Positions 8,830 through 16,808 of a DNA stretch of 32,488 nt are shown one piece after another. A program made the position numbers and the translations under genes. The notes under the pieces were generated by a model, which saw only the letters and a program-made list of their open reading frames with translations, ran no database searches and had not been told where the DNA came from. Numbering within the stretch: the first letter of the stretch is position 1; each line of letters opens with the position of its first letter. Source of the stretch: JBOGUF01 sp050696075 (lineage in GTDB: Bacteria; Chloroflexota; Chloroflexia; Thermomicrobiales; UBA6265); contig JBOGUF010000139.1 in assembly GCA_050696075.1 (NCBI GenBank), forward strand, positions 1 through 32,488, given 5' to 3'.

Positions 8830-9768
8830 TCAATCCGCCGCCATCCCGGGGAAGGGGTAGCTGTGGGCGACGCGCCCCTCGGCGCCGTCGAAGTCGTGGG
8901 AGGACTTGAAGCGCTCGAAATCGCCGGTGGCGTACGGGGCACTACGGCGGAGAATGTCGGCGCGCTCCTCGGCGGTCAGGGGATGGAAGTCGCGGGCGAT
9001 GGCGAGGTTTTGTTCGAGGATCGCCAGCGTGTCCATGCCGGAGACGACGGTGGCGACCGGGAGGCTCATCGCGTAGCGCAACGCCTCGGCCGGGGTGATC
9101 GCCGCGCCGCTCTTGAAGATGTCGCCGCTGGAAAAACTCTTCATGCCGACGACGGCGATTCCTTGCGCTTGCAGGATCGGCAGGATCTCCTGCTCGAAAC
9201 TCTTGGAGTGGGCGTCGAAGACGTTGAGCGGAAGCTGCACCGCGTCCCACGGGAACCCCTGGGCGAGCATCCGCTGGTGAATATCCGGGTGCTTGTGGCC
9301 GGTGAAGCCAATGTAGCGGACCTTCCCCTGCTCCTTCGCCTTGAGTAACGCCTCGGCCGAGCCGCCGGGGGCGAAGATCCAGTCCGGGTCGTCGTCCCAA
9401 ACCACTTCATGGATCTGCCACAGATCGAGGTAGTCGGTTTGCAGCCGCTTCAGGCTCTGCTCCAGCTTCCAGAGGGAGTGGTGCGCCTTGCGGTCGTGGG
9501 CGCAGTCCTTCGTCATCAAGAAGGCCTTTTGGCGGTAGCCCTCCTGGGCCAGGGCCTTGCCCATCCGCCGCTCCGACTCGCCGTCGTTGTACTCCCAGGC
9601 ATTGTCCAGAAAATCGGCGCCGGCATCGATCGCCTGCTGGATGATGCGAATCCCCTCCGCCTCCTCCGGCTTGCCGATGTGCGCCCCCCCGACCGCGAGG
9701 AGCGAAACCTGCTCGCCGGTTTTGCCGAATGGTCGCCGGGGAATCGTGCCGGAACCGCCTGTACTCAC
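8830..9768 (-). CDS. Aldo/keto reductase
   Basis: A 312-residue NADP(H)-dependent TIM-barrel oxidoreductase. The catalytic tetrad is visible as D55 and Y60 (FLDNAWEYNDG), K87 (MTKDC) and H120 (QIHE), and the cofactor-binding GIAVVGMKSF region is present. The C terminus is shorter than in sugar-aldehyde reductases and matches bacterial 'predicted oxidoreductase' members of the YghZ/Tas type. The GTG start is preceded by a strong GGGAGGA. The physiological substrate cannot be read from sequence. The small DUF5647-like gene lies 86 nt upstream on the same strand, and the restriction endonuclease ends convergently 48 nt away. Confidence 0.92.
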   Translation of the reverse strand: MSTGGSGTIPRRPFGKTGEQVSLLAVGGAHIGKPEEAEGIRIIQQAIDAGADFLDNAWEYNDGESERRMGKALAQEGYRQKAFLMTKDCAHDRKAHHSLWKLEQSLKRLQTDYLDLWQIHEVVWDDDPDWIFAPGGSAEALLKAKEQGKVRYIGFTGHKHPDIHQRMLAQGFPWDAVQLPLNVFDAHSKSFEQEILPILQAQGIAVVGMKSFSSGDIFKSGAAITPAEALRYAMSLPVATVVSGMDTLAILEQNLAIARDFHPLTAEERADILRRSAPYATGDFERFKSSHDFDGAEGRVAHSYPFPGMAAD

Positions 9769-9854
9769 AGCTATCCTCCCCTGATTGGTTCAATCTTCAA
9801 CGAGACGGGATCAAGCGCGAAAACCGTGCCAACACCCCTCGGGCGCGTCAAGGC

Positions 9855-10106
9855 TCACTCCGGCAGGTCGGCCAGGCAAACGTGCCGGAAGTAGACGTCA
9901 TCGCCACGTCGCACAGCCGCGACGCCGATTTCGATCTTCATGGCAGCCAACTCAAGGTCATCGTCTGCCACGAGGATGAGGTTGACGCCATCCGGAATGT
10001 CATCCAGCAGCGAGGGATTCTGGATGACGGCCAGCCCAAAGCGACGGGCCAATTCCAGGCTTCGCGCGGTTTGTTCCCGCCCGGACGACATGCCCTCATC
10101 ATTCAT
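9855..10106 (-). CDS. Small DUF5647-like protein
   Basis: An 83-residue acidic protein. It has the pattern of the uncharacterised DUF5647 family: an amphipathic helix (SLELARRFGLAVIQNPSLL), a DDIPDGVNLILVADDDLELA segment, a second helix and a short beta strand. The frame is open to 10427, but the ATG at 10106 has AGGGGAAG just upstream and matches the family's length. Function is unknown; such genes are often scattered near mobile or toxin-antitoxin loci. Alternative starts at internal Met codons are possible. Confidence 0.7.
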   Translation of the reverse strand: MNDEGMSSGREQTARSLELARRFGLAVIQNPSLLDDIPDGVNLILVADDDLELAAMKIEIGVAAVRRGDDVYFRHVCLADLPE

Positions 10107-10270
10107 GGCTTCCCCTGATGCATACGCTACCGGATAAGGGCGGGTTTCCGTGTCGCCTGACCCAAGCGGCCCAGCCCATTCGCCCCATGCCCGCGCTCCC
10201 ATCCGGCCCATTGGCATTCCGCCCTCATTCGGGGTAGGAATAGGCTGTGCATGCGGAAGGGGGAAGTCGC

Positions 10271-11950
10271 ATGACGGCCATCCGTCAATCTCACGCGTTG
10301 CCGCGGCAGCTTGTCGCGGTGGCGATGTTGCTGGCGCTGCTCGTTTCGCCGGGCGCGCTCGTGCTGACGGCGGCGCAGGAGCCGCCGGAGGCCGATTTGA
10401 CCGCGGCGGTGCAATCCGCGGCGGCACAAACGACCGGCGCGGCGGACGCCACGGCGATCGTCGTCTCGGTGATCGCCCAATCGTCCGATTGGGCGTTCGG
10501 CACGGCCGGGGTGCCGGCCGGATCGGACCACGGCGCGCCGGACGGGCTGACTTTCCTCGCCGCGCGGCAGGGTGGCGGCTGGGACATCGCGTTCCGCTAT
10601 ACGCCCGCGTTCGACGCGCTCTTCGTCCAAGCGCCGGACAACCTGCTGCCGGCCGATATCCGCGCCTCGCTCGAGGGATTCCAGGTCGCCGGCGACGGCT
10701 CGGCGCAGCTCAGCCTGCCCTGGGCGCCGGGCCTGACCTGGCGCTTCAGCGGGCCGCACCCGAACGGCGGCAGCAGCGTCTGGTCGTCCATCGACTTCTA
10801 CCCGGCGAGTGGAACCGGGCAGGTCCGCGCCGCGCGCGGCGGCATCGCCTACGTCGACTGCGCCAACCTGGTGCGGATCGACCACGGCGGCGGGTTGGAG
10901 ACGAACTACTACCATCTCACTAGCATCGCCGTCGGCAACGGACAGTCGGTCAGCCGCGGCGCCTATCTCGGCAACACCTCGGCGGCGATTGGCTGCGGCG
11001 GTTTCGCCACCGGTCCGCACGTCCACCTCTGGATCGAGCAGAACGGGCAGCCGGTCGCCATCGCCGGCAAGGATATCGGCGGCTGGACCGTCGAGAACGG
11101 CGCCGAACCCTACGACGGCTGCATGGTCAAGGCCGGCGTCCGCAAGTGCATCGACCCCAGTCAGGGCATCTACAATCACGACATCTACAACAACGGCGAC
11201 ATCGGCAGCGGCGCGGGGAACCCGAGCGCCTCGATCAGCCCGACGCGGGGCACGGTTAATACCTGGGTCAACTACCAACTCGACGGTTTCCCCGCAAACG
11301 CCACCGTGGAGATCGAGTGGCGCCGGATGTCGGGGAGCTCCATCGACATTGGCACGGTGCAGGTCAACGGATCGGGCGCGGCGAGCAGCCGCTTCCGCGT
11401 GCCCGCGACCCCCGGCGGCGATAACCAGCTTATTCGTTTCTCGGCCGGCAGCGCGCAAGCGAACGCCTACTACGAAGTCGCGCCGCGGATCAAGGCGATC
11501 CCCTCCGCCGCCGGTCGCGGCGAGACGATCGATATCTCGTTGCGCGGCTTTGGCAAAAAGGAGACGGTGCGCATCCGCTGGAAACGCGGGAGTGGCTGGG
11601 TCGAACTCGACCGGATCGTCACCTCGAACACCGGCAGCGCCAACGTCGACGTCCGGGTGCCGGACTGGGCGCCGGACGGCCCGACCTCCATCCGCGGCGA
11701 CGGCACGACCTTCCGCGCGCAGACCAACGCCTTCTCCGTGAGCGGCGGGTTTGGCGCGGCCGAGGCGTCACCGGAGGCCAGCCCAACGGCTAGTCCGACG
11801 GCATCGCCGACCCCGGACCTCAGCCCGACGCCGGAGCCGACCGCGACCGCTGCGCCATCGCCCACCGTCGAGCCGACGCCGGCGGCGGAGGGCAGCCCGA
11901 CCGCCGAAGCCGAGCCGACCGCCACGGCTGAGCCCGACAGCGCGCCATAG
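10271..11950 (+). CDS. Secreted M23-family (LytM) peptidase with Ser/Thr/Pro-rich tail
   Basis: A 559-residue protein with an N-terminal signal peptide (hydrophobic VAVAMLLALLVSPGALVLTA) and an M23 zinc peptidase domain. The metal ligands are H163 and D175 (SGPHPNGG then SSIDF) and the HxH pair H250/H252 (GPHVHLWI), with the HGGGLETNYYHL strand in between. Two immunoglobulin-like or adhesion-type segments follow, then about 65 residues of SPTASPTPD-like low-complexity sequence with no sorting signal. M23 enzymes cleave peptide cross-links in peptidoglycan; in this lineage the substrate is uncertain. The frame opens at 10247, but the ATG at 10271 is preferred because GGGGGAAG lies 6 nt upstream and the signal peptide starts there. 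Confidence 0.9.
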   Translation: MTAIRQSHALPRQLVAVAMLLALLVSPGALVLTAAQEPPEADLTAAVQSAAAQTTGAADATAIVVSVIAQSSDWAFGTAGVPAGSDHGAPDGLTFLAARQGGGWDIAFRYTPAFDALFVQAPDNLLPADIRASLEGFQVAGDGSAQLSLPWAPGLTWRFSGPHPNGGSSVWSSIDFYPASGTGQVRAARGGIAYVDCANLVRIDHGGGLETNYYHLTSIAVGNGQSVSRGAYLGNTSAAIGCGGFATGPHVHLWIEQNGQPVAIAGKDIGGWTVENGAEPYDGCMVKAGVRKCIDPSQGIYNHDIYNNGDIGSGAGNPSASISPTRGTVNTWVNYQLDGFPANATVEIEWRRMSGSSIDIGTVQVNGSGAASSRFRVPATPGGDNQLIRFSAGSAQANAYYEVAPRIKAIPSAAGRGETIDISLRGFGKKETVRIRWKRGSGWVELDRIVTSNTGSANVDVRVPDWAPDGPTSIRGDGTTFRAQTNAFSVSGGFGAAEASPEASPTASPTASPTPDLSPTPEPTATAAPSPTVEPTPAAEGSPTAEAEPTATAEPDSAP

Positions 11951-11993
11951 AACGGCGCCTTTTGATCCGATGCGTGTGTCCGTCAAAATCTGG

Positions 11994-12022
11994 TTGACAA
12001 ACTTCGACGGTCAAACTACAGT
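11994..12022 (+). promoter_or_regulatory. Sigma-70-type promoter of the Xre/RES operon with overlapping operator half-sites
   Basis: TTGACA at 11994-11999 and TACAGT at 12017-12022 are separated by 17 nt, the optimal spacing. The half-site TTGAC (11994-11998) pairs with GTCAA at 12010-12014, and another GTCAA lies at 11982-11986. Inverted half-sites over the -35 box fit autorepression by the downstream helix-turn-helix antitoxin. The leader to the ATG would be about 100 nt. Confidence 0.6.
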
Positions 12023-12127
12023 CAGCGGTGAATGCGGATGAGGCGCGGAGGCGCCGCTCGTCCGCGGCTCAGTCGGGATGGCGGCACGCGACCATGGACC
12101 TCGTCTGCCGCGCAAGGAGGGCATCGG

Positions 12128-12475
12128 ATGCCCGGCACGATGGTGCTCAACGAATTGCTTTCGCACCTGATGACGACGTTGGGAATCTCACTGGCCGAAC
12201 TCGCTCAAGCCGTCGGAGCCTCAGATCGAACCGTGGTGCGCTGGCTTGCTGACGAGACCTATCCGCGGCACGCCTCTCGTGACAAGCTTGACGAACTTGA
12301 TGCGCTCGTGCGGCGACTGGACGCAAACTTCAAGCCGCCGGATGGGGGAGCAACCTGGCTCCACGCCCCGAGCGGCTACTTCGGCGGCCTGCGCCCGCTC
12401 GATGCACTGGTTCGGGGGCGAATCGACGCGGTTGAAGCGGCTCTCGATGCGCTCGACGAAGGCATTTTCGTTTAG
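12128..12475 (+). CDS. Xre/MbcA/ParS-type antitoxin
   Basis: A 115-residue protein with an N-terminal helix-turn-helix (GISLAELAQAVGASDRTVVRW, about residues 17-37) and a C-terminal toxin-binding region ending RPLDALVRGRIDAVEAALDAL. It resembles antitoxins of the Xre-RES class, which neutralise the partner and repress their own promoter. AAGGAGGG lies 7 nt before the chosen ATG; the frame is open upstream to 12032. The toxin gene follows after 6 nt. A promoter with inverted GTCAA half-sites lies about 100 nt upstream. Confidence 0.88.
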   Translation: MPGTMVLNELLSHLMTTLGISLAELAQAVGASDRTVVRWLADETYPRHASRDKLDELDALVRRLDANFKPPDGGATWLHAPSGYFGGLRPLDALVRGRIDAVEAALDALDEGIFV

Positions 12476-12481
12476 CAGGGA

Positions 12482-13075
12482 GTGTCAACGGCGGTGGCCG
12501 AGTCAACCCCGTGGGATGCGGCCGCCGCCGTTCGGGCATGTCGAATACGCTCCTGGTCCGGTGAGGTGTGGCGATGCCACAGCCGCAATCGCGCCGGGGA
12601 CAGTGCTTCCGGCTCGCTCAAGCTTTCGGGACGCTTCAACCGCGGAACCGACAGGTTCCCTGAACACGACACTTGGGCAGCGCTGTACACCGGCATAGGA
12701 CAGCATGTTGCCCTTGCGGAGCGGATCCGTCATACGACGCCGGAAGCCCTGCAACGGCTCGGTAATCAGCGCCTGAGTCGACTTTGGGTCGATCTCAATG
12801 ACGTCCTCGTGGCCTGCGCGCCGACCGGATGTGCCGATCTGAGCGTGCCGGGTCTGACTCGCGACGAGATGTGTCATCCAACGGACTACACGAAAACCCA
12901 CGAGTTCGCCTGCATCGCACGCGAATCCGTCGAGGCATTGCTCGTCCCAACATGCACGCGCTTCCCTGAAGGGAACCTCATCATCTTTCCCGACCGCCTG
13001 CACGCGACTTCTAGCGTCCATCTCATAGACAGTCAGGATCCCGATCTCTTTGTCGATTGGGCCAACTTCCCGTAG
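12482..13075 (+). CDS. RES-domain toxin (NAD+-degrading type)
   Basis: A protein of 197 residues (193 if started at the GTG at 12494). It has a RES domain: a conserved Arg in VWRCHSRNRAG (R31), GRFN (R51), LYTG (Y69) and an Arg/Glu helix LAERI (E80), matching the R-Y-E active-site pattern of the family. RES toxins such as MbcT break down NAD+ and halt growth when the antitoxin is lost. The first GTG touches its own AGGGAG, which is too close; that same AGGGAG sits about 11 nt before the in-frame GTG at 12494, so the second start may be real. It is in an operon with the Xre-type antitoxin. Confidence 0.87.
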   Translation: MSTAVAESTPWDAAAAVRACRIRSWSGEVWRCHSRNRAGDSASGSLKLSGRFNRGTDRFPEHDTWAALYTGIGQHVALAERIRHTTPEALQRLGNQRLSRLWVDLNDVLVACAPTGCADLSVPGLTRDEMCHPTDYTKTHEFACIARESVEALLVPTCTRFPEGNLIIFPDRLHATSSVHLIDSQDPDLFVDWANFP

Positions 13076-13122
13076 GACAAGGAGGCGACAGGGCGGCAGT
13101 GGCTGGTCGCCGGTCGCGGAGG

Positions 13123-13548
13123 TTACTCATTCACCGGCTCGCCGCCGGCGTTGCCGATGACGACGCCATACTCATCAGTCACGACCTGGCCCTTGCTCAT
13201 GTCGAGGAGAACCAGCCGATTGCCCCACGGATCCTGGACAACGGCGCACCGGCCGATCTGGATGTCGAATGGCTGCACCTCGATCGTGCCGCCCACTCGT
13301 TCGATGGCGGCAGCCGCATCATCGGCGGAGGAGACAAGGAGGTCGCATTCCATCTCGTCACGAGTGGTCTGGATCACGAGTTCCGCGTCAGTCTCGGGCA
13401 GCCGCAACCCGGCGGCCGTGTCGGTCCGCCAGATCAACGCATGGCCCAGACCGTCACGGTAGAACGCGAGTCCGCGGTCAAGATCGGGCACCGGGATTTG
13501 CAAACAGTCGACCTTGCGAATCAGCGGGACGAGCGGTCCTTGTTCCAT
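13123..13548 (-). CDS. VOC-family (glyoxalase/bleomycin resistance-like) protein
   Basis: A 141-residue single-domain vicinal oxygen chelate protein with the expected paired beta-alpha-beta-beta-beta units: KVDCLQIPVPDLDRGLAFYR at the start and a second half with VQDPWGNRLVLLD. Members bind a metal and a small substrate, acting as lyases, dioxygenases or drug-binding proteins; the substrate is not identifiable. The frame opens at 13620, but the ATG at 13548 is preceded by GAGGAAG 6-7 nt away. It faces the RES gene convergently, with 47 nt between them, and is divergent from the serine hydrolase. Confidence 0.88.
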   Translation of the reverse strand: MEQGPLVPLIRKVDCLQIPVPDLDRGLAFYRDGLGHALIWRTDTAAGLRLPETDAELVIQTTRDEMECDLLVSSADDAAAAIERVGGTIEVQPFDIQIGRCAVVQDPWGNRLVLLDMSKGQVVTDEYGVVIGNAGGEPVNE

Positions 13549-13613
13549 TGCCACTTCCTCGGTCCGATGCGATGCTAGCCAGGGCAAAGGCGCTACCCTG
13601 AGGATGGAGCAGC

Positions 13614-14447
13614 ATGGCACGAGCGATGACGGATTGGCGAACAGTCGAGGAGGTCGCGCGGGCGGCGGAGGCGAAGGGCGGCACGATCGGCATCGCCGCC
13701 ATCGGACCGGACGGCACGTCGTGGCGCCGGCATGGCGACCAGCAGTTCCGTGCCGCCAGCACGGTCAAAATCCCGATCATGGTCGAGAGCTATCGGCAAA
13801 TCGACGCCGGGGAACGCTCCCTCACCGACCCGTACATCCTAATGCGGGCGGACAAAGCACCCGGCAGCGGCGTCTTGCAGCATTTGCACGACGAGATCGC
13901 GCTCACGCTCGACGATCTGCTCCATCTCATGATCGCGATCAGCGACAACACCGCGACCAACATCCTGATCGACCTCGCCGGCATGGACCGCGTCAACACC
14001 ACGATGCGCGACCTCGGCATGATCGATTCTCTCCTGGCCCGCAAGATGAAAGGGAAACCGGCCCCGTCCGGCGATCCGGAAAACTGGGCGACGCCGGACG
14101 ACTACGCCCGCGCCATCCAGGCGATCCTCACCGATGCCGCCGCCGCCCCCGCAAGCTGCGCCCGCATGGTCGAGAAGCTGCAACGGCAAGACAACGCCCG
14201 CCGCATCGCCCGCTACCTGCCCCGCGACGACGACCGCGTTCGCTGGGGCTCGAAAACCGGCACCATCACCGACGTCGCCAACGACGTCGGCTTCGTCACC
14301 ACCGACCGCGGCACCCTCATCCTCGCCGTCTTCACCGCCGCCCTCCCCGACACCCACACCGCCGAGGCGGCCATCGGGGATGCCAGCCGTGCGGCGCTGT
14401 ATGCGTGCGGACTTCTGCCGATCGTCTCTTTTAGGACAACCGCATGA
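13614..14447 (+). CDS. Beta-lactamase-fold (class A-related) serine hydrolase, atypical
   Basis: The 277-residue protein has the class A beta-lactamase motifs: S49-T-V-K52 (SxxK), S110-D-N (SDN) and K214-T-G (KTG). Two features argue against a classical lactamase. No signal peptide is visible. No Glu lies about 36 residues after SDN, where the omega-loop deacylation Glu166 belongs; the corresponding stretch reads LARKMKGKPAPSGDPENW. It is better described as a beta-lactamase-related serine hydrolase, possibly a cytoplasmic peptidase, amidase or esterase. GAGGATGGAG precedes the ATG; a second ATG at 13626 is possible. It starts 65 nt from the divergent VOC gene. Confidence 0.85.
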   Translation: MARAMTDWRTVEEVARAAEAKGGTIGIAAIGPDGTSWRRHGDQQFRAASTVKIPIMVESYRQIDAGERSLTDPYILMRADKAPGSGVLQHLHDEIALTLDDLLHLMIAISDNTATNILIDLAGMDRVNTTMRDLGMIDSLLARKMKGKPAPSGDPENWATPDDYARAIQAILTDAAAAPASCARMVEKLQRQDNARRIARYLPRDDDRVRWGSKTGTITDVANDVGFVTTDRGTLILAVFTAALPDTHTAEAAIGDASRAALYACGLLPIVSFRTTA

Positions 14448-14472
14448 CTTTCGCCCTGTGTGCAGAGCAAGC

Positions 14473-14478
14473 TATACT
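14473..14478 (+). promoter_or_regulatory. Possible -10 box for the winged-helix/HEPN operon
   Basis: TATACT matches the -10 consensus well and lies about 110 nt before the GTG start of the first operon gene. No good -35 hexamer is found at the right distance, so this is a weak assignment. Confidence 0.3.
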
Positions 14479-14586
14479 TCCAACCACGCGAATAACAGCG
14501 GCCGGTTCACTTTTGTGAGGGATCGGTATCGGTAAGTAAGCATGGGCCTGTCACGTTGAAGCTTGCAAGTCCAATGGAGGCTCACC

Positions 14587-15375
14587 GTGCCTGACGAAGG
14601 ATTCCGCCTGCCAGATTCATCGTATGACCAGTTGACGAAGATCGTCATGGCATATAACGCATTTTCCCAGCCAGAGTCCCCCTCGGAAGTTGCTAAAGCG
14701 ATAGATATCCACGCAACGTCAATTAGCCGAAACGGCGGTTTCTTGGTCGGTGTAGGCGTTCTCGAGGGAGCTAACAAGAAGCTCCTGACTTCGCGAGGCA
14801 GATCGCTATCGCGGGCTCTCCAACACGAGATGCCCGACGAGATTCGGCGCAACTGGCGTGAGATTGTAGCCACCAACGACTTCATGCAGAAGGTTTTATC
14901 GGCAGTTCGCATTCGCAAGGGCATGGAGCGTTCCGCCTTGCAATCCCATATTGCTTATTCTGCCGGTCAATCGAAGACCAATCTCGTCTTGCGTGGTGCC
15001 AACGCAGTCATCGACATCCTCAGAGCCGCTGAGCTTCTTAAAGAGGCGGACGGCAGATTACTGGCGGTAACGGAGCAGGCTCAGCGCACTCCGGATAGTC
15101 TAGAAATCCAAGACGGTGATGATCGAGGCGCCACAGGTGGCCTAGTCAGCCAACGCAGCCTCACCGCGGACGCCATAGTCGCCACGCAGACATCCGGTGT
15201 TTCTCCAGCGCAGGGCACAGGAATAACGATCCAGATCCAGATTCAATGCTCGGTGAGCGAGGTCGAAGAACTCGGTCCCAAACTGCGAGCGATGATCGCC
15301 GAACTCACCAGATCCGCAGACATTGATGAGCCGAGTGGCGACGTTAGTCTGAACATTGACGCCCGCCTGAGCGAA
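14587..15375 (+). CDS. Unknown protein with two winged-helix-like segments (DUF5343-like), partner of a HEPN protein
   Basis: About 263 residues. The first segment (SPSEVAKAIDIHATSISRNG) and a second one (RSALQSHIAYSAGQSKTNLV) look like successive helix-turn-helix modules of the winged type. After a Gly/Ser-rich linker the C terminus forms a beta strand and helix (ITIQIQIQCSVSEVEELGPK), an ending I associate with DUF5343-type proteins. No catalytic motif is evident. The GTG at 14587 is chosen because GGAGG lies 7 nt upstream; the frame opens 24 nt earlier. The stop codon occupies the next three bases, and the HEPN gene begins 12 nt after it. The DNA is visibly less GC-rich than the flanks, suggesting acquisition. 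It may be a repressor or antitoxin for its neighbour; this is inference. Confidence 0.75.
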
Positions 15376-15390
15376 TAGGACCCCAGGCAC

Positions 15391-16359
15391 ATGCCCACTC
15401 GCTTCTCGCCCCCACCAACGGCGGAACAAGTTGTCCTTGCCGTCGATGCAGTCGCGGTCAACCGGCAGCTCGCCACGGTCCAATATGTTGCCGACTTCTC
15501 AGACCTCATTCCCGATCAAGCGGAGTCGGCACTCCTACTCGCCGTTGATCTCGGATTTGTCAGCCGAAGGGCAAATTCACAGTTTGAAGTGGCAAGTCCT
15601 CTCTGCCGGTTCCTGGCTTCAATGAATCAACTCCAGAAGGCTACGGCTCTAAGAGTTTTGCTTGAGTCATATCAGCCGTTCATTGTCTTCCGACAGAGGC
15701 TGGTTGCAACCGGCGTCGTTGTGGATGCGGCCAAGCAGACGAAGTCCGTTCTGAATCTTGCTGAGCACCACGGGGAAATAAGCACAACCTTGATTAGCCT
15801 CGGCACCTTTAGTCAAGCGCTCTTTACCGCAGGAGGAGGGCAGTACGAAGTCAGAGACTCTGCCGAGGAGAACGCTTTGATGCTCTTGATGGAAGGTTGC
15901 AGCCAGGCTGCCGCCGCAGAGGAGCGAATCAGAAAGCAGATCGGTTTAGATGCCGAGTCAATTGTGTCCCGGGATCAGGTCATTCTGCCGTTGGTCGACG
16001 CGTTGAGCCGTGCCCATGGTCATGACCCACGTGCTGCGGTCACCCAGGCTGGGAATGCAATCGAATCCTATCTTGTCGAGCTCGCCAACAGGCTCAGTAT
16101 CGGCTTGGCGGGGAAGACCGGCATCAATTCGAAGATTGACGAAATCAAGCGGCTGAACACACCGAAGATGCCCGGAAAGCTGGCGAATGTAGGCAAGTAT
16201 TTGGGACACGTCCGCAACGCCGCCGACCATGGCAACGACCCAGAAATCCACGCTCCATGGAGTATCCGCGATGCGACCGGGGTTGAATACGTGTTTGTGG
16301 CTTGCTCCTTCATTGCTGCTGCCACAGCGCTGGAACTCGGGAAGTCCCCGGAAATCTGA
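15391..16359 (+). CDS. HEPN-like domain protein (candidate toxin/abortive infection effector)
   Basis: The 322-residue protein has two regions. Residues 1-150 look helical with winged-helix character (SALLLAVDLGFVSRRANSQFEV). Residues 190-312 are a helical bundle like DUF4145/HEPN proteins: AAVTQAGNAIESYLVELANR, then LGHVRNAADHGND, in which R275 and H280 form the Rx4H motif of HEPN ribonucleases. HEPN domains with this motif usually cleave RNA in toxin-antitoxin, abortive infection or CRISPR settings. It is the second gene of an AT-richer two-gene operon, 12 nt after the first. Only a short AGG precedes the ATG, so translational coupling is likely. No close named family is recognised. Confidence 0.78.
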   Translation: MPTRFSPPPTAEQVVLAVDAVAVNRQLATVQYVADFSDLIPDQAESALLLAVDLGFVSRRANSQFEVASPLCRFLASMNQLQKATALRVLLESYQPFIVFRQRLVATGVVVDAAKQTKSVLNLAEHHGEISTTLISLGTFSQALFTAGGGQYEVRDSAEENALMLLMEGCSQAAAAEERIRKQIGLDAESIVSRDQVILPLVDALSRAHGHDPRAAVTQAGNAIESYLVELANRLSIGLAGKTGINSKIDEIKRLNTPKMPGKLANVGKYLGHVRNAADHGNDPEIHAPWSIRDATGVEYVFVACSFIAAATALELGKSPEI

Positions 16360-16445
16360 GATCTGCCTGAACCCCATACGAGCTACATTGTGTAATCTGG
16401 CGATGTCCAATTCGATCGATCGCGTCCTGCTGCTGTTGCAAGGCC

Positions 16446-16523
16446 CCGTCAGTCTGACCGAAAGGAGGAATCCGTCTCGCTGGCCTTGCGCGGCGAGATT
16501 CCTCGCGCAGTTCGGAATGACGG
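16446..16523. repeat. Palindromic dispersed repeat, family C
   Basis: Ends CCGTCA (16446) and TGACGG (16518-16523) are inverted, with nested arms AGGAATC (16466-16472) and GATTCCT (16497-16503). The segment GCGAGATTCCTCGCGCAGTT is of a type common between genes in Sphaerobacter-like genomes. The terminal CCGTCA/TGACGG is shared with family A elements. A second hairpin, GTCATG with CATGAC, lies at 16552-16587. The rest of 16360-16598 holds no gene. Confidence 0.65.
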
Positions 16524-16598
16524 AGGGAGGGCGAAGAATGGAGGTTTGGAGTCATGCCGTAGTCGTGGGATACTGCGGCAGCATGACGTCTACGCTAC

Positions 16599-16760
16599 TC
16601 AACGTAGGCCGGTCCACTGCTGGCCGTGCTCGCCGGCGACCAGCGCCGCGCCGATGAGGGTCAGCAAGACCGGCCAGGGGTAGCGGCGACCCCGCCGCTG
16701 GCGAGGGTCCGGCACGTCGCCGAGGGCGGCACGGACGTCGTTATACCGCGGGGCGTCCAT
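16599..16760 (-). pseudogene. Truncated ISAs1/H-repeat-type transposase N terminus
   Basis: A 53-residue minus-strand frame with a strong ribosome site (GAGGAGG) before its ATG. The segment RAALGDVPDPRQRRGRRYPW followed by PVLLTLIGAALVAG is the N-terminal DDE_Tnp_1-associated domain of ISAs1-family transposases. Homology ends at about residue 48 and a stop follows after WTGLR, so the whole DDE catalytic domain (about 300 residues) is missing. It is a remnant, adjacent to a palindromic repeat, and marks past mobile-element activity between the HEPN operon and the toxin-antitoxin remnants. Confidence 0.8.
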
Positions 16761-16808
16761 GGGCGATCCTCCTCAGGCGGTGACTGTGGCAAGCACGGCC
16801 GCAGGAGT

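Noticed and set aside
10127..11458. A 443-codon minus-strand open frame
   Set aside because: It is antisense to the M23 peptidase, with low-complexity Arg/Ala/Val content typical of shadows.
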